Positions 26,778 through 34,847 of a stretch of DNA of 64,000 nt are shown here, piece by piece (position 1 is the stretch's first letter; each line of letters starts with the position of its first letter). The notes beneath the pieces are model-generated. The model was not told the DNA's origin. It saw only the letters and a program-made list of their open reading frames with translations, and made no database searches. Origin of the DNA: JAEZDP01 sp964430855 (lineage in GTDB: Bacteria; Acidobacteriota; Vicinamibacteria; Vicinamibacterales; Vicinamibacteraceae); assembly GCA_964430855.1 (NCBI GenBank), contig CAYSHC010000011.1, forward strand, positions 1-64,000, in the 5' to 3' direction. Both the position numbers and the translations under genes were made by a program.

Positions 26778-28091
26778 TCAGGCGCGCACGACGCGGGTGG
26801 GGCCCTCGGGGCGCTCGTGCACGATGTTGCGCGTGTCGATCACCAGCGGCACGCCCGCATACAGCGCCGGGTCCTTGAACGCCGTGTGCGCGGTCGAGAC
26901 CACGAGCGCGTCGTAGCCGCGGAACGCCTCGTTGGTGCACGGCACCGACGCCAGGTCGAAGGCGTGCTTGCGGCCCGGGCGGGCCTTCGGGAAGAACGGG
27001 TCGCAGTAGTCGACCTTCGCACCCTGCTCCTCGAGCAGCTCCAGGATCTCGTAGGACGGCGACTCGCGGTCGTCGTCGATGTTCTCCTTGTAGCTGAGCC
27101 CGAGCACCAGCACGCGGGAGCCGTTCACCGCCTTGCCGACAGAGTTGAGCGCCTCGCCCACCTTCCCGACGACGTAGCGCGGCATGCCGGTGTTGATCTC
27201 GCCGGCCAGCTCGATGAAGCGCGTCCACATGCCGAACTCGGACGCCTTCCACGACAGGTAGAACGGATCGAGCGGGATGCAGTGGCCGCCGAGGCCGGGC
27301 CCCGGGTAGAACGGCGTGAACCCGAACGGCTTGGTCTTGGCCGCCTCGATCACCTCCCAGACGTTGATGCCCATCCGGTCGAACGTCACCTTCAGCTCGT
27401 TGACCAGCGCGATGTTGATCGAGCGAAAGACGTTCTCGAGCAGCTTGCACGACTCGGCGACGCGCGCCGACGACACGGCCACCACCTGGTCGACGGCCGC
27501 GGCATACAGCGCGACGGCCGCCTCGGTCGAGGGAATGTTCACCCCGCCCACGACCTTCGGGATCGTCTTGGTGCTGTACTTCGCGTTGCCGGGATCCTCG
27601 CGCTCCGGCGAGAAGGCCAGGAGGAAGTCGTCCGGGCAGCGCAGGCCCGACGCCTCGAGGCGCGGCAGCACCTCCTCGTCGGTCGTCCCCGGGTAGGTCG
27701 TCGACTCGAGCACGACGAGCTGTCCGGGCCGCAGGCGCCTGGCGATCTCCTCGGCCGTGCCGTGGACGTACGACAGGTCCGGCTCGCGATGGCGGCCGAG
27801 CGGCGTGGGCACGCAGATCAGGATGGCGTCGCACCCGGCCAGCCCGTCGAAGTCGCTGGTCACGGTGAAACGCCCGCCCTTGATGGCTACGGCGACCCGG
27901 TCAGAGCCGATGTGCTTGATGTAGGACTCGCCGCGCGACAGCCGCTCGACCTTGGCGGGATCGACGTCGAACCCCACGACCTGGAAGCCGGCCTCCTCGA
28001 ACACGAGGGCCAGCGGCAGGCCGACGTAGCCCTGTCCGATGATGCCGACGACCGCCGTGCGGTCGGTGATGCGCTGCAAAATGTCACTCAT
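26778..28091 (-). CDS. Nucleotide-sugar 6-dehydrogenase (UDP-GlcNAc/ManNAc type)
   Basis: The 437-residue enzyme belongs to the UDP-sugar dehydrogenase family, closest in pattern to WecC/VipA, and oxidises the C6 hydroxyl of a UDP-HexNAc to a uronic acid with NAD. The Rossmann motif is VVGIIGQGYVGLPLALVFEEAGF. ICVPTPLGRHREPDLSYV, LESTTYPGTT and LAFSPEREDPGN follow. The catalytic cysteine is in GPGLGGHCIPLDPFYLSWKA, and the C-terminal domain holds VLVLGLSYKENIDDDRESPSYEI. Length is normal. It supplies uronic-acid precursors for the EPS locus, though it is encoded apart from it on the opposite strand. Confidence 0.9.
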   Translation of the reverse strand: MSDILQRITDRTAVVGIIGQGYVGLPLALVFEEAGFQVVGFDVDPAKVERLSRGESYIKHIGSDRVAVAIKGGRFTVTSDFDGLAGCDAILICVPTPLGRHREPDLSYVHGTAEEIARRLRPGQLVVLESTTYPGTTDEEVLPRLEASGLRCPDDFLLAFSPEREDPGNAKYSTKTIPKVVGGVNIPSTEAAVALYAAAVDQVVAVSSARVAESCKLLENVFRSINIALVNELKVTFDRMGINVWEVIEAAKTKPFGFTPFYPGPGLGGHCIPLDPFYLSWKASEFGMWTRFIELAGEINTGMPRYVVGKVGEALNSVGKAVNGSRVLVLGLSYKENIDDDRESPSYEILELLEEQGAKVDYCDPFFPKARPGRKHAFDLASVPCTNEAFRGYDALVVSTAHTAFKDPALYAGVPLVIDTRNIVHERPEGPTRVVRA

Positions 28092-28267
28092 CTGTCAGTG
28101 GTCTCCGCGATCGTCCAACGCGACAGGCTAGCAGAAGGACGGCCGCGAGTCATAACGGTGGCCGTATGCACCGCTGTATCGGCCGGCAGGTCGGCGGGCA
28201 TGAAGCGCCGGCGCAGCCTCAGCCGTACGCGCGGCACCGGACATGTCGCGGCGCCGGACGCGTCGCG

Positions 28268-28840
28268 TCAGCGGAAGCTGACGGGCAGCATCACCGCGCG
28301 CCGCAGCCGCTCGAGGTACTCGGCGCGCGGAATCTCGATGGCGCCGAACGTCGAGAGGTGCGGCGTCACCCACTGGGTGTCGAGCAACGCGAAGCCCCGC
28401 TGCCGGAGCCGCTCGACGAGGTGGACGAGGGCGACCTTCGAGGCGTCGGTCATCGTGTGAAACATCGACTCGCCGAAGAACGCGCCGCCGAGTGCGACGC
28501 CGTAGAGGCCGCCCACCAGCCGATCCTCGTGCCAGGCCTCGACCGAGTGTGCGAACCCCATCTCGTGCAGGCGGACGTAGCTGTGCAGGATGGGCGTGGT
28601 GATCCAGGTCTCGTCGCGCGTGGCACAGGCGCGCATCACGGCCTCGAAGGCCGTGTCGACCCTGACGTCGAACACGCCCTGCCGCACCTTCCGGCGCAGC
28701 CGCGACGACACGTGAAAGGTCTCGAGCGGCAGGATGCCCCTGGGATCGGGCGAGAACCACTCGATGCGGGTGCGGCGCCCCGTGCCCATCGGGAACCAGC
28801 CCGACGCGTAGGCGCGCAACAGCAGTTCGGGCTCAATCAC
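28268..28840 (-). CDS. aat: Leucyl/phenylalanyl-tRNA-protein transferase
   Basis: The enzyme transfers Leu or Phe from tRNA to N-terminal Arg/Lys of proteins, marking them for ClpAP through the N-end rule. The 190-residue protein shows the family core: ELLLRAYASGWFPM, WFSPDPRGILPLETFHVSSRLRRKVR, TWITTPILHSYVRLHEMGFAHSVEAWHEDRLVGGLYGVALGGAFFGESMFH, and LLDTQWVTPHLSTFGAIEIPRAEYL. It is a little shorter than E. coli Aat because the N-terminus starts directly at the first core helix. The start is GTG at 28840. The 176 bp between this gene and the dehydrogenase shows no other feature. Confidence 0.95.
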   Translation of the reverse strand: MIEPELLLRAYASGWFPMGTGRRTRIEWFSPDPRGILPLETFHVSSRLRRKVRQGVFDVRVDTAFEAVMRACATRDETWITTPILHSYVRLHEMGFAHSVEAWHEDRLVGGLYGVALGGAFFGESMFHTMTDASKVALVHLVERLRQRGFALLDTQWVTPHLSTFGAIEIPRAEYLERLRRAVMLPVSFR

Positions 28841-28881
28841 GCTTCGACGGACCCCACGACAGACATCCTACAGTCACCGCC

Positions 28882-30090
28882 TCACCGCATGACGTCGCTC
28901 ATCGGGCCGCCCGCATACCCGGTCAGCTCCACGTACCCGCGGCCCGTGAGCGGCGTCTGCCCCGCCCATCCCTCGACGCGCACCGCGCCCTCCCAGTAGG
29001 TGACGTTCGTCGATCGACGCGTGACGAGCTCCTGTGCGTCCACTACGGCGGTGACCCGGAGGCTGACGCCGTCGGGCAGCGACAGGTCCCACGCCACCGG
29101 GTACGTCGCGTCGCTGACCGGGGACGTCCAGTGGCGCCGAGGCGCGATCGTGAAGTCGTCGGCGCCGAGGGCGCGCGTGGTGCCGTCGGACGCCACCCAC
29201 GTGCCTGCCGAGTACGGGTCGCGCTGCCCGTCGAGGCGCCGCAGCCTGAACACCATCAGGTCGCGCCCGTCGTCGAGCTGGAGCGCGAACCAGTCCCAGC
29301 CCTGCGTTCCCGGCTCCAGGGCGCTGGTGCCGAACTCATGGTCCATCCAGCTGTGGCCGCGCACGGTGACCGTGCGCCCGCCGAGGCGCAGCAATCCGCG
29401 CGTCGGCATCCGCGTGAGCGAGTAGTAGTAGGACGCGTTGCCGGGATCGCTGCCCTTCCGGCTGTAGCCGCCGAGACCCTGGAGGGCGGCCGGCTTCCCC
29501 TCGTCGAGCCGCAGGTCCAGCGAGAACGCGTCAGTGTCCACTTGCAGATGATGCGTCCCCTCACCGTCGCGTGACGCCCGCCACGTCTCGTTCCAGACCT
29601 CGTACCTGTCGGCGCGTGCGCCTGCCCAGTGCACCCCGGCGCGGTTCAGGCGATCGTCGTGGTGGTGACGCCCTGCCGCAACGTCGGTGACCGCGACGTG
29701 CGTCATGTAGAGGTCGCGCACGGCCCACGCCGAGGCGTTGGCCGGCTCGCGCGCGACGCCGTACCTGAAGAACGTCACCTGGTAGCCATACGGGTGCCCG
29801 TCGTCGCCCTCGACGTTGCCGGTGTAGTACCACCACTCCAGTCGATAGTCGGGATGCGCCGCATGGTCGTCGGGCAGGACGATGGGTCGTCCCGGAGCGG
29901 CGCGCTGCCAGCCGTCCGTATCGCGGGCGGCGACGCGCCCCTGCGCAGGCGCAGCGTCCGCGGCGCGAGGACCGGCGGCGCGAGCATCGTCCGTCCGCGG
30001 CGTGGCAGGAGGTCCCACGGCGAGCGCTGCGGCAAGCGCCAGGGCCATGGCACCCGCCGCGATGACCGCGTCCGGGCGCCGGATCGTCAC
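28882..30090 (-). CDS. Secreted AttH/CrtC-like lipocalin-fold protein
   Basis: The 402-residue protein starts at a GTG overlapping the permease stop (GTGA) and has a hydrophobic export signal (VIAAGAMALALAAALAVG). The family core follows: YRLEWWYYTGNVEGDDGHPYGYQVTFFRYG, LYMTHVAVTDVAAGRHHHDDRLNRAG, GGYSRKGSDPGNASYYYSLTRM, the signature RGHSWMDHEFGTSALEPGTQGWDWFALQLDDGRDLMVFRLR, and YPVAWDLSLPDGVSLRVTA. This family pairs with FtsX-type ABC transporters (AttEFGH arrangement), as here with the two upstream genes. It resembles carotenoid 1,2-hydratase and may bind or modify a lipid in the periplasm; the substrate is unknown. Confidence 0.85.
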   Translation of the reverse strand: MTIRRPDAVIAAGAMALALAAALAVGPPATPRTDDARAAGPRAADAAPAQGRVAARDTDGWQRAAPGRPIVLPDDHAAHPDYRLEWWYYTGNVEGDDGHPYGYQVTFFRYGVAREPANASAWAVRDLYMTHVAVTDVAAGRHHHDDRLNRAGVHWAGARADRYEVWNETWRASRDGEGTHHLQVDTDAFSLDLRLDEGKPAALQGLGGYSRKGSDPGNASYYYSLTRMPTRGLLRLGGRTVTVRGHSWMDHEFGTSALEPGTQGWDWFALQLDDGRDLMVFRLRRLDGQRDPYSAGTWVASDGTTRALGADDFTIAPRRHWTSPVSDATYPVAWDLSLPDGVSLRVTAVVDAQELVTRRSTNVTYWEGAVRVEGWAGQTPLTGRGYVELTGYAGGPMSDVMR

Positions 30091-32690
30091 TCGGCCTCCT
30101 CCGGCGCCGCGCTCACCGACGCGAGCGCGCGCCGCGCGGGATACACACCCGCCAGCAGCGTCGTGACGACGACCAGGAGTGCCATCTGGGCGAGCGAAGG
30201 CCACGGCACGTGCAGATGAATCGTCCAGCCGAAGCTCTGGAGGTTCACCACGTAGATCAGGATCAGCGACAGCAGCAGGCCCACCGCGAGGCCCGTGGCC
30301 TGGCTCATGGCCCCGAGCATCGCCGCCTCGCCCATGATCATCGTGCGCAGCTGGCCGCGCGACGTGCCGAGCGCCCTGAGGATGCCGAGCTCCTGCCGTC
30401 GTTCGATGACGAGTGTCATCAGCGTCCCGACGATGCCCAGCAGCGCCACCAGGACCGCGATCGCCTGAAGTGCGTAGGTGACGGCGAACGTGTTGTCGAA
30501 GATGCGCAGCACCTCGGCCCGCAGCGAGCCGTTGGTGTGGATGACCAGGCCCTGTCGCCCGTCGAGCTCCTCGAGCAGCTGGTCACGCACGGCCGCCGCG
30601 TCTGCGCCGGCGCGCAGGTACACCGTGAGGCCCGTGGGCGGCTGCTCCCCGAAGTGCCGAGCCAGCGTCGCGTTGTCCATCATCACGACGCCCCTGTCGC
30701 TCGAGTAGTCGTAGTACACGCCTGCCACGCGGAAGGATCGCGGTCCCTCCGGCGTTTCGAGCTGGACGCTGCCGCCGACACCGACGCCATACCGGTTGGC
30801 AAACGGCTCGGACACGACGACCGCGTGTGTGCCCACGGCCGTGGAGAGCGCCGCCGCGCCGTCCGCAGGCGCCTTGAAGCGGAGCCGGCCGTGCCGCCCC
30901 TGGACAGCGAAGTCGCCGGAGCCGAGCGTGATGCGGCTGTCGCCGTACGGCACCGTGGCGTTGCGGAACGCATCCACGGCGAGCACCGCGGGATGGCTGC
31001 GCACGAGCGTCTCGACCTCCGCAGACACCGTGCTCGCGCGGGCGCCCCGCGAGCGGGTCGCCGGCCCGACGAAGAGATCGGCCTGCAGGGTTTGCCCCAC
31101 CCACTCGATTACGGTCTGGCGGAAGCTGCCCACCATCACCGTGATGGCCACCATCATCGCCAGGCTCGTCGAGAGCGCCGCGACGCTGACCGCGACGCGC
31201 GGGATGTGCCCGCCGAGGTTCGCGTGCGCCAGCCAGCCACCGGGTCCGAGGACGCGGAACCACCAGCCGCGGCCGACACGCGCGGCGAGCTGGAGGGCAA
31301 GCGGCATCAGCAACGCGGCGCCGAAGACCAGGGCGCACGCCGCGGCGTACCCGCCCAGCGGCAGGCCCCCGACGGGCGGCGCCCACGCGAGGGCGGCCGC
31401 CAGGGCGAGCAGCACGACGCCCGCGCGCCACGACCATCCGTGCACCCGCACCCGCGCCATCGCACGGTCGGCCCCGCGCAGCACGGCCGTCGGCGGCACG
31501 GCCGCGGCCTCACGCGCGGGCAGCCACGCCGCGATCAGGGACAGCGGCACACCGATGAGGGCCGCGAGGGCGCCGTCGCCGAACCCGAGAGCGGGCGGCG
31601 CAGGCGCCGCCTGCACGTACAGCGCGTTCACGGTGCCTGTTGTCAGGGCGACGGTGGCGTCGGCCAGGAACCGCGCCAGCGGCAGGCCGAGCGCGACGCC
31701 CAGCACGCCGAACAGCGCCGCCTCGCCGAGGAACAGGGCGAGCACCTGTCGCCTCGACACGCCGAGCGCCCGCAGGGTGCCGATCTCCTGGCGCCGCGCG
31801 AGCACCGACACCGACACCGCGTTGTAGACGAGAAACAGGCCCACCACCAGCGCGATCGACGACAGCGCCGTGAGGTTCAGGTGGAACGCCGCGAGCATCC
31901 GCTCGACCTGCGCGCCACGCCGCTCGGGCCGTTGCACGCTCAGGCCCGCGGGCAGCCGTGCGCGGATGGCGGCCTCCGCCTCCGCGACATCCACGCCGTC
32001 GTGCAGCCGCAGGTCGATGCGGTCGATGCGCCCGAAGCGGTCGAACGCCTGCTGCGCGCCCGCCAGGTCCATCAGGATGAAGTGGCCGTCGGCGAGCCTG
32101 GCCGGCCCTTCCGGCTCGAGCAGCCCCCGAATCGTGAAGCCGACGAGGCGATCGTCCACGAGGCCGTGCACGACGTCGCCTGCCTGGAGGCCGCGCCTGT
32201 CTGCATAGGCCCGCGTCGTGACGATCGCGTCGGGCTCCACCAGCAGGCCGAGGATGTCCACGGCGGATCCCTGCCCAGCTTCGGCGTCCCGTCCCTGTCG
32301 AACGTCGTAGTCGCGTACCGGGTAGTCGCGCAGGATGTCCACGCCGAGAACGCGCATCAACACGGTGCGCTGCGACGCGCTGCCGTCGGGCGGCCCTTCG
32401 AGCAGGAGCACGTCGCCGTCGATGACGGGGCTCGCCTGGCCGTATGCCCGCAACCAGTCCAGGTCGGCGACGAGGCGTTCGTCCATGCCGAACGGACTGC
32501 CGAGGATCTCGAGGCCCGCGCGCCCGGAGGTCAGGTCGAGCGCCGCCTCGAAGCCGCGAATCGAGCTCGCGTTGGTCAACCGGATGGCGACCACCACGGC
32601 GATGCCGACGGCCACGCCGGCGACGGTGATGGCGCTGCGGAGCGCTTCGCGGCGCAGGTGCCGGAGGATGACCTGCCGGAAAAGGGTCAT
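30087..32690 (-). CDS. FtsX-type ABC transporter permease of the AttEFGH-like system
   Basis: An 867-residue permease with an N-terminal helix (LRSAITVAGVAVGIAVVVAIRL), a MacB-like periplasmic domain and a first three-helix FtsX block (about residues 270-400, including LTALSSIALVVGLFLVYNAVSVSVLARRQEIGTLRALGVSRRQVL). Central helices and a second periplasmic domain follow. A closing three-helix block holds ALQAIAVLVALLGIVGTLMTLVIERRQELGILRALGTSRGQLRTMI and WPSLAQMALLVVVTTLLAGVYPARRAL. The two RRQELG(I/T)LRALG cytoplasmic motifs are typical coupling-helix regions. Its start overlaps the ATPase stop (ATGA) and its stop overlaps the AttH-like start (GTGA), so the three genes are translationally coupled. 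Likely function is extraction or export of a lipid or lipid-linked compound. Confidence 0.9.
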   Translation of the reverse strand: MTLFRQVILRHLRREALRSAITVAGVAVGIAVVVAIRLTNASSIRGFEAALDLTSGRAGLEILGSPFGMDERLVADLDWLRAYGQASPVIDGDVLLLEGPPDGSASQRTVLMRVLGVDILRDYPVRDYDVRQGRDAEAGQGSAVDILGLLVEPDAIVTTRAYADRRGLQAGDVVHGLVDDRLVGFTIRGLLEPEGPARLADGHFILMDLAGAQQAFDRFGRIDRIDLRLHDGVDVAEAEAAIRARLPAGLSVQRPERRGAQVERMLAAFHLNLTALSSIALVVGLFLVYNAVSVSVLARRQEIGTLRALGVSRRQVLALFLGEAALFGVLGVALGLPLARFLADATVALTTGTVNALYVQAAPAPPALGFGDGALAALIGVPLSLIAAWLPAREAAAVPPTAVLRGADRAMARVRVHGWSWRAGVVLLALAAALAWAPPVGGLPLGGYAAACALVFGAALLMPLALQLAARVGRGWWFRVLGPGGWLAHANLGGHIPRVAVSVAALSTSLAMMVAITVMVGSFRQTVIEWVGQTLQADLFVGPATRSRGARASTVSAEVETLVRSHPAVLAVDAFRNATVPYGDSRITLGSGDFAVQGRHGRLRFKAPADGAAALSTAVGTHAVVVSEPFANRYGVGVGGSVQLETPEGPRSFRVAGVYYDYSSDRGVVMMDNATLARHFGEQPPTGLTVYLRAGADAAAVRDQLLEELDGRQGLVIHTNGSLRAEVLRIFDNTFAVTYALQAIAVLVALLGIVGTLMTLVIERRQELGILRALGTSRGQLRTMIMGEAAMLGAMSQATGLAVGLLLSLILIYVVNLQSFGWTIHLHVPWPSLAQMALLVVVTTLLAGVYPARRALASVSAAPEEAE

Positions 32691-33370
32691 GGCGCCGCGG
32701 CGGGGGCCGCGCCCTCGGCGATGCGGCCGTCGCGCATGTGGACGACGCGGCTGGCGCCCGCGGCGATGTCGGGCGCATGGGTGGCCAGCACGACTGTCAG
32801 ACCGAGGTCACGGTTGAGCGTCTGGAGGAGGTGGAGCACGGTCTGGCCGTTGGCCGAATCGAGGTTGCCCGTCGGCTCGTCGGCGATGAGCACGCGCGGG
32901 CCGTGGACGATGGCGCGCGCGATCGCGGCGCGCTGCATCTCGCCCCCCGACACCTGGGCCGGGTAGGCGTCGAGCCGCGGGGTGATGCCCATGCGATCGG
33001 CGGCGTTCCGGGCCGCCGCGCGGGCGTCGGCCGGCGCCCTGCCCGCCAGGACGAGCGGCAGCGCGATGTTCTCCGCGAGCGTCAGCGTGGGCAGCAGGTT
33101 GAAGAACTGGAACACGAAGCCCACCCGGTGCCGGCGCGTCAGCGTCAGCGCCGCATCGTCCAGGCGCGAGAGGTCGTCGCCGTCGAGGACGATGCGGCCC
33201 GCCGTCGGGCGGTCCATCGCCCCGCACAGGTGCAGCAGTGTGGACTTGCCGCAGCCGGAAGGGCCCATGAGCGCCAGGAACTCTCCGGCAGCGACGTGCA
33301 GCGAGACGCCCGCGACCGCGTCGCGCTGTTGCCCGTCGTAGCGCTTGCGGATGCCGTCGAGCAGAAGCAT
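32687..33370 (-). CDS. ABC transporter ATPase of the AttEFGH-like system
   Basis: The 227-residue LolD-type ATPase has Walker A MGPSGCGKSTLLHLCGAM, Q-loop VFQFFNLLPTLTLAENIALPLVLAG, signature VSGGEMQRAAIARAI, Walker B VLIADEPTGNLD and H-loop ATHAPDIAAGASRVVHM. It is complete and shows no gap. The ATG at 33370 follows GGTGG at a good distance; an in-frame ATG at 33382 is also possible. Its stop overlaps the permease start by ATGA. It is divergent from the sigma-54-type regulator, with a 300-bp structured region between. Confidence 0.9.
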   Translation of the reverse strand: MLLLDGIRKRYDGQQRDAVAGVSLHVAAGEFLALMGPSGCGKSTLLHLCGAMDRPTAGRIVLDGDDLSRLDDAALTLTRRHRVGFVFQFFNLLPTLTLAENIALPLVLAGRAPADARAAARNAADRMGITPRLDAYPAQVSGGEMQRAAIARAIVHGPRVLIADEPTGNLDSANGQTVLHLLQTLNRDLGLTVVLATHAPDIAAGASRVVHMRDGRIAEGAAPAAAP

Positions 33371-33507
33371 GTCCACCAGCATAGGGCCAACGGCGGCTCC
33401 GGGCGGGTCCGGCGGGACCCACGGTGCGCTGTGCTATCCTTGAGTACTTGTGGCACGGTCCTCAAGAGGAAGACTTCCGTGCAACCTGCTGGTCCATAGG
33501 GGTTTAC

Positions 33508-33572
33508 CAGACCGCAGACGGATGAGCCAGTCTACCTGAGGAATGACCTTAGTTCATCCGCTGTGCGGTCTG
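33508..33572 (+). promoter_or_regulatory. Large structured leader upstream of the EPS regulator
   Basis: Inverted arms at 33508-33525 (CAGACCGCAGACGGATGA) and 33554-33572 (TCATCCGCTGTGCGGTCTG) pair as a 9-bp helix, a small internal loop and a 7-bp helix. Within the 28-nt loop, CTGAGG (33535-33540) and CCTTAG (33546-33551) can form an inner 6-bp stem around AATGA, with one G-U pair. There is no T-run and no upstream gene on this strand, so it is not an ordinary terminator. It lies about 100 bp before the regulator's ATG and could be a 5' leader or small RNA. I match it to no known riboswitch. The rest of 33371-33675 shows only a weak sigma-54-like GG-N10-GC (33611-33624). Confidence 0.55.
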
Positions 33573-33675
33573 CCCGCGACATACGTTACTTCTGCCGTCG
33601 CCCTTTTGTCGGCCTGGGCGTTGCAGAAGTGGCACCGACAGGCCGATTGTCAGCCGGGGGACCCTCCGAAATTCC

Positions 33676-34827
33676 ATGAACATGCTGAAAAACGCCGAGC
33701 CGGCCCAGCTCATTGGTTCGAGCCCGCAGATGCTCGAACTCAAGCAGGAGATCGAGCGCATTGCCCGCACCGACGCCAAGGTGCTCATCACGGGTGAGAG
33801 CGGCGTCGGCAAGGAACTGGTTGCGCGCGCCATCCACACCCACAGCTTGCGTGCCGACAAGCCGTTCATCGCCATGAACTGCGCGGGGCTGCCCGAGACG
33901 CTCCTCGAATCGGAGCTGTTCGGTCACGTCAAGGGCAGCTTCACGGGCGCGTACCGCGACAAGCCCGGCAAGCTCGAGGCTGCGCACGAGGGCACGATCT
34001 TCCTCGACGAGGTCGGCGAGATGACGCTGCGGATGCAGGGCCTGCTGCTCCGCTTCCTCGAGACCGGCGAGCTCCAGAAGGTCGGCGCGGACCGCGGCGG
34101 GCGCATCGTCAACGTCCGGCTCGTCGCGGCCACCAACCGCAACCTCCAGGACCTCATCGCCCGCGAGCAGTTCCGCGAAGACCTCTACTACCGCCTGAAC
34201 GTCATTCACTTCCAGGTGCCGCCGCTGCGGGAGCGCAAGGAGGACATCCCGCAGATGATCGAGCACTTCCTGCGGCGCTACGTGTCGTGGGGCGGCCACG
34301 CCGTGAAGGGCTTCGAGCCCGACGCCTTCCGGCTGATGGTCGACTACGCCTGGCCGGGCACCGTCCGCGAGCTCGAGAACGTCGTGGAACGGCTNNNNNN
34401 NNNNCCGCGCTCGCACTGCCCGTCCTGCGGACACGCGATCCGCGCGATCGAGAACGTGGTCGAGCGGCTGGTCGTCACGGGGCGGCACGAGCTGATTCGC
34501 GTGGACGACCTGCCGTTGGAGGTGAAGGCGCAGCGGGGCGTGGGCATCCGGCCGCGCCGCGAGCGCCGTCGCACCGTGGCCGACGACCTGTACAAGCGCA
34601 TGATCGAGAACAAGGAGTCGTTCTGGCAGGTCGTCTACCCGCTCTACATGGAGCGCGAGATCACCAAGCAGAACATGCGCGACCTCATCCGGAAGGGCCT
34701 CGAGGAGTCGCGTGGCAACTACAAGATCGTGTGCCGGCTCTTCAACATGGAGCCGTCCGATTACAAGCGGTTCCTGAACTTCCTGCGGAAGCACGACTGC
34801 CAGCTGCCGTTCAAGGAGTTCCGGTGA
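33676..34827 (+). CDS. Sigma-54-type AAA+ transcriptional activator without receiver domain (contains gap)
   Basis: The 383-residue protein begins directly with the AAA+ domain: LIGSSPQMLELKQEIERIA, Walker A TGESGVGKELVARAIH, the sigma-54 contact loop as GSFTGA, Walker B GTIFLDEVGEM, RLVAATNRNL, and the sensor region AWPGTVRELENVVERL. There is no N-terminal receiver domain, so control is by another signal. The C-terminus has NYKIVCRLFNMEPSDYKRFLNFLRKHDC, a helix-turn-helix type found in acidobacterial EPS regulators. Ten Ns at 34395-34404 interrupt the gene. After the gap ENVVERL is repeated, preceded by an unusual SHCPSCGHAIRA segment. It heads the EPS operon and probably activates it. Confidence 0.83.
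   Translation: MNMLKNAEPAQLIGSSPQMLELKQEIERIARTDAKVLITGESGVGKELVARAIHTHSLRADKPFIAMNCAGLPETLLESELFGHVKGSFTGAYRDKPGKLEAAHEGTIFLDEVGEMTLRMQGLLLRFLETGELQKVGADRGGRIVNVRLVAATNRNLQDLIAREQFREDLYYRLNVIHFQVPPLRERKEDIPQMIEHFLRRYVSWGGHAVKGFEPDAFRLMVDYAWPGTVRELENVVERXXXXPRSHCPSCGHAIRAIENVVERLVVTGRHELIRVDDLPLEVKAQRGVGIRPRRERRRTVADDLYKRMIENKESFWQVVYPLYMEREITKQNMRDLIRKGLEESRGNYKIVCRLFNMEPSDYKRFLNFLRKHDCQLPFKEFR
34395..34404. other. Assembly gap (10 N) between duplicated ENVVERL codons
   Basis: The sequence left of the gap ends in codons for LENVVERL and the sequence right of it, 16 codons later, again encodes IENVVERL with about 85% base identity over 20 bp. This suggests a scaffolding join of overlapping or variant contigs rather than a real insertion. 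Confidence 0.9.
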
Positions 34828-34847
34828 GCCGCTTCGAGGAGTCTGCA

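Noticed and set aside
33456..33472. A TGGCACG motif as a -24 element
   Set aside because: The expected -12 TTGC is absent at the right distance (TCAAG is found).
33611..33624. A sigma-54 promoter (GG-N10-GC) before the EPS activator
   Set aside because: The -24 part reads TCGGCC rather than TTGGCA, and GG-N10-GC is frequent in this GC-rich DNA; too weak to list as a promoter.
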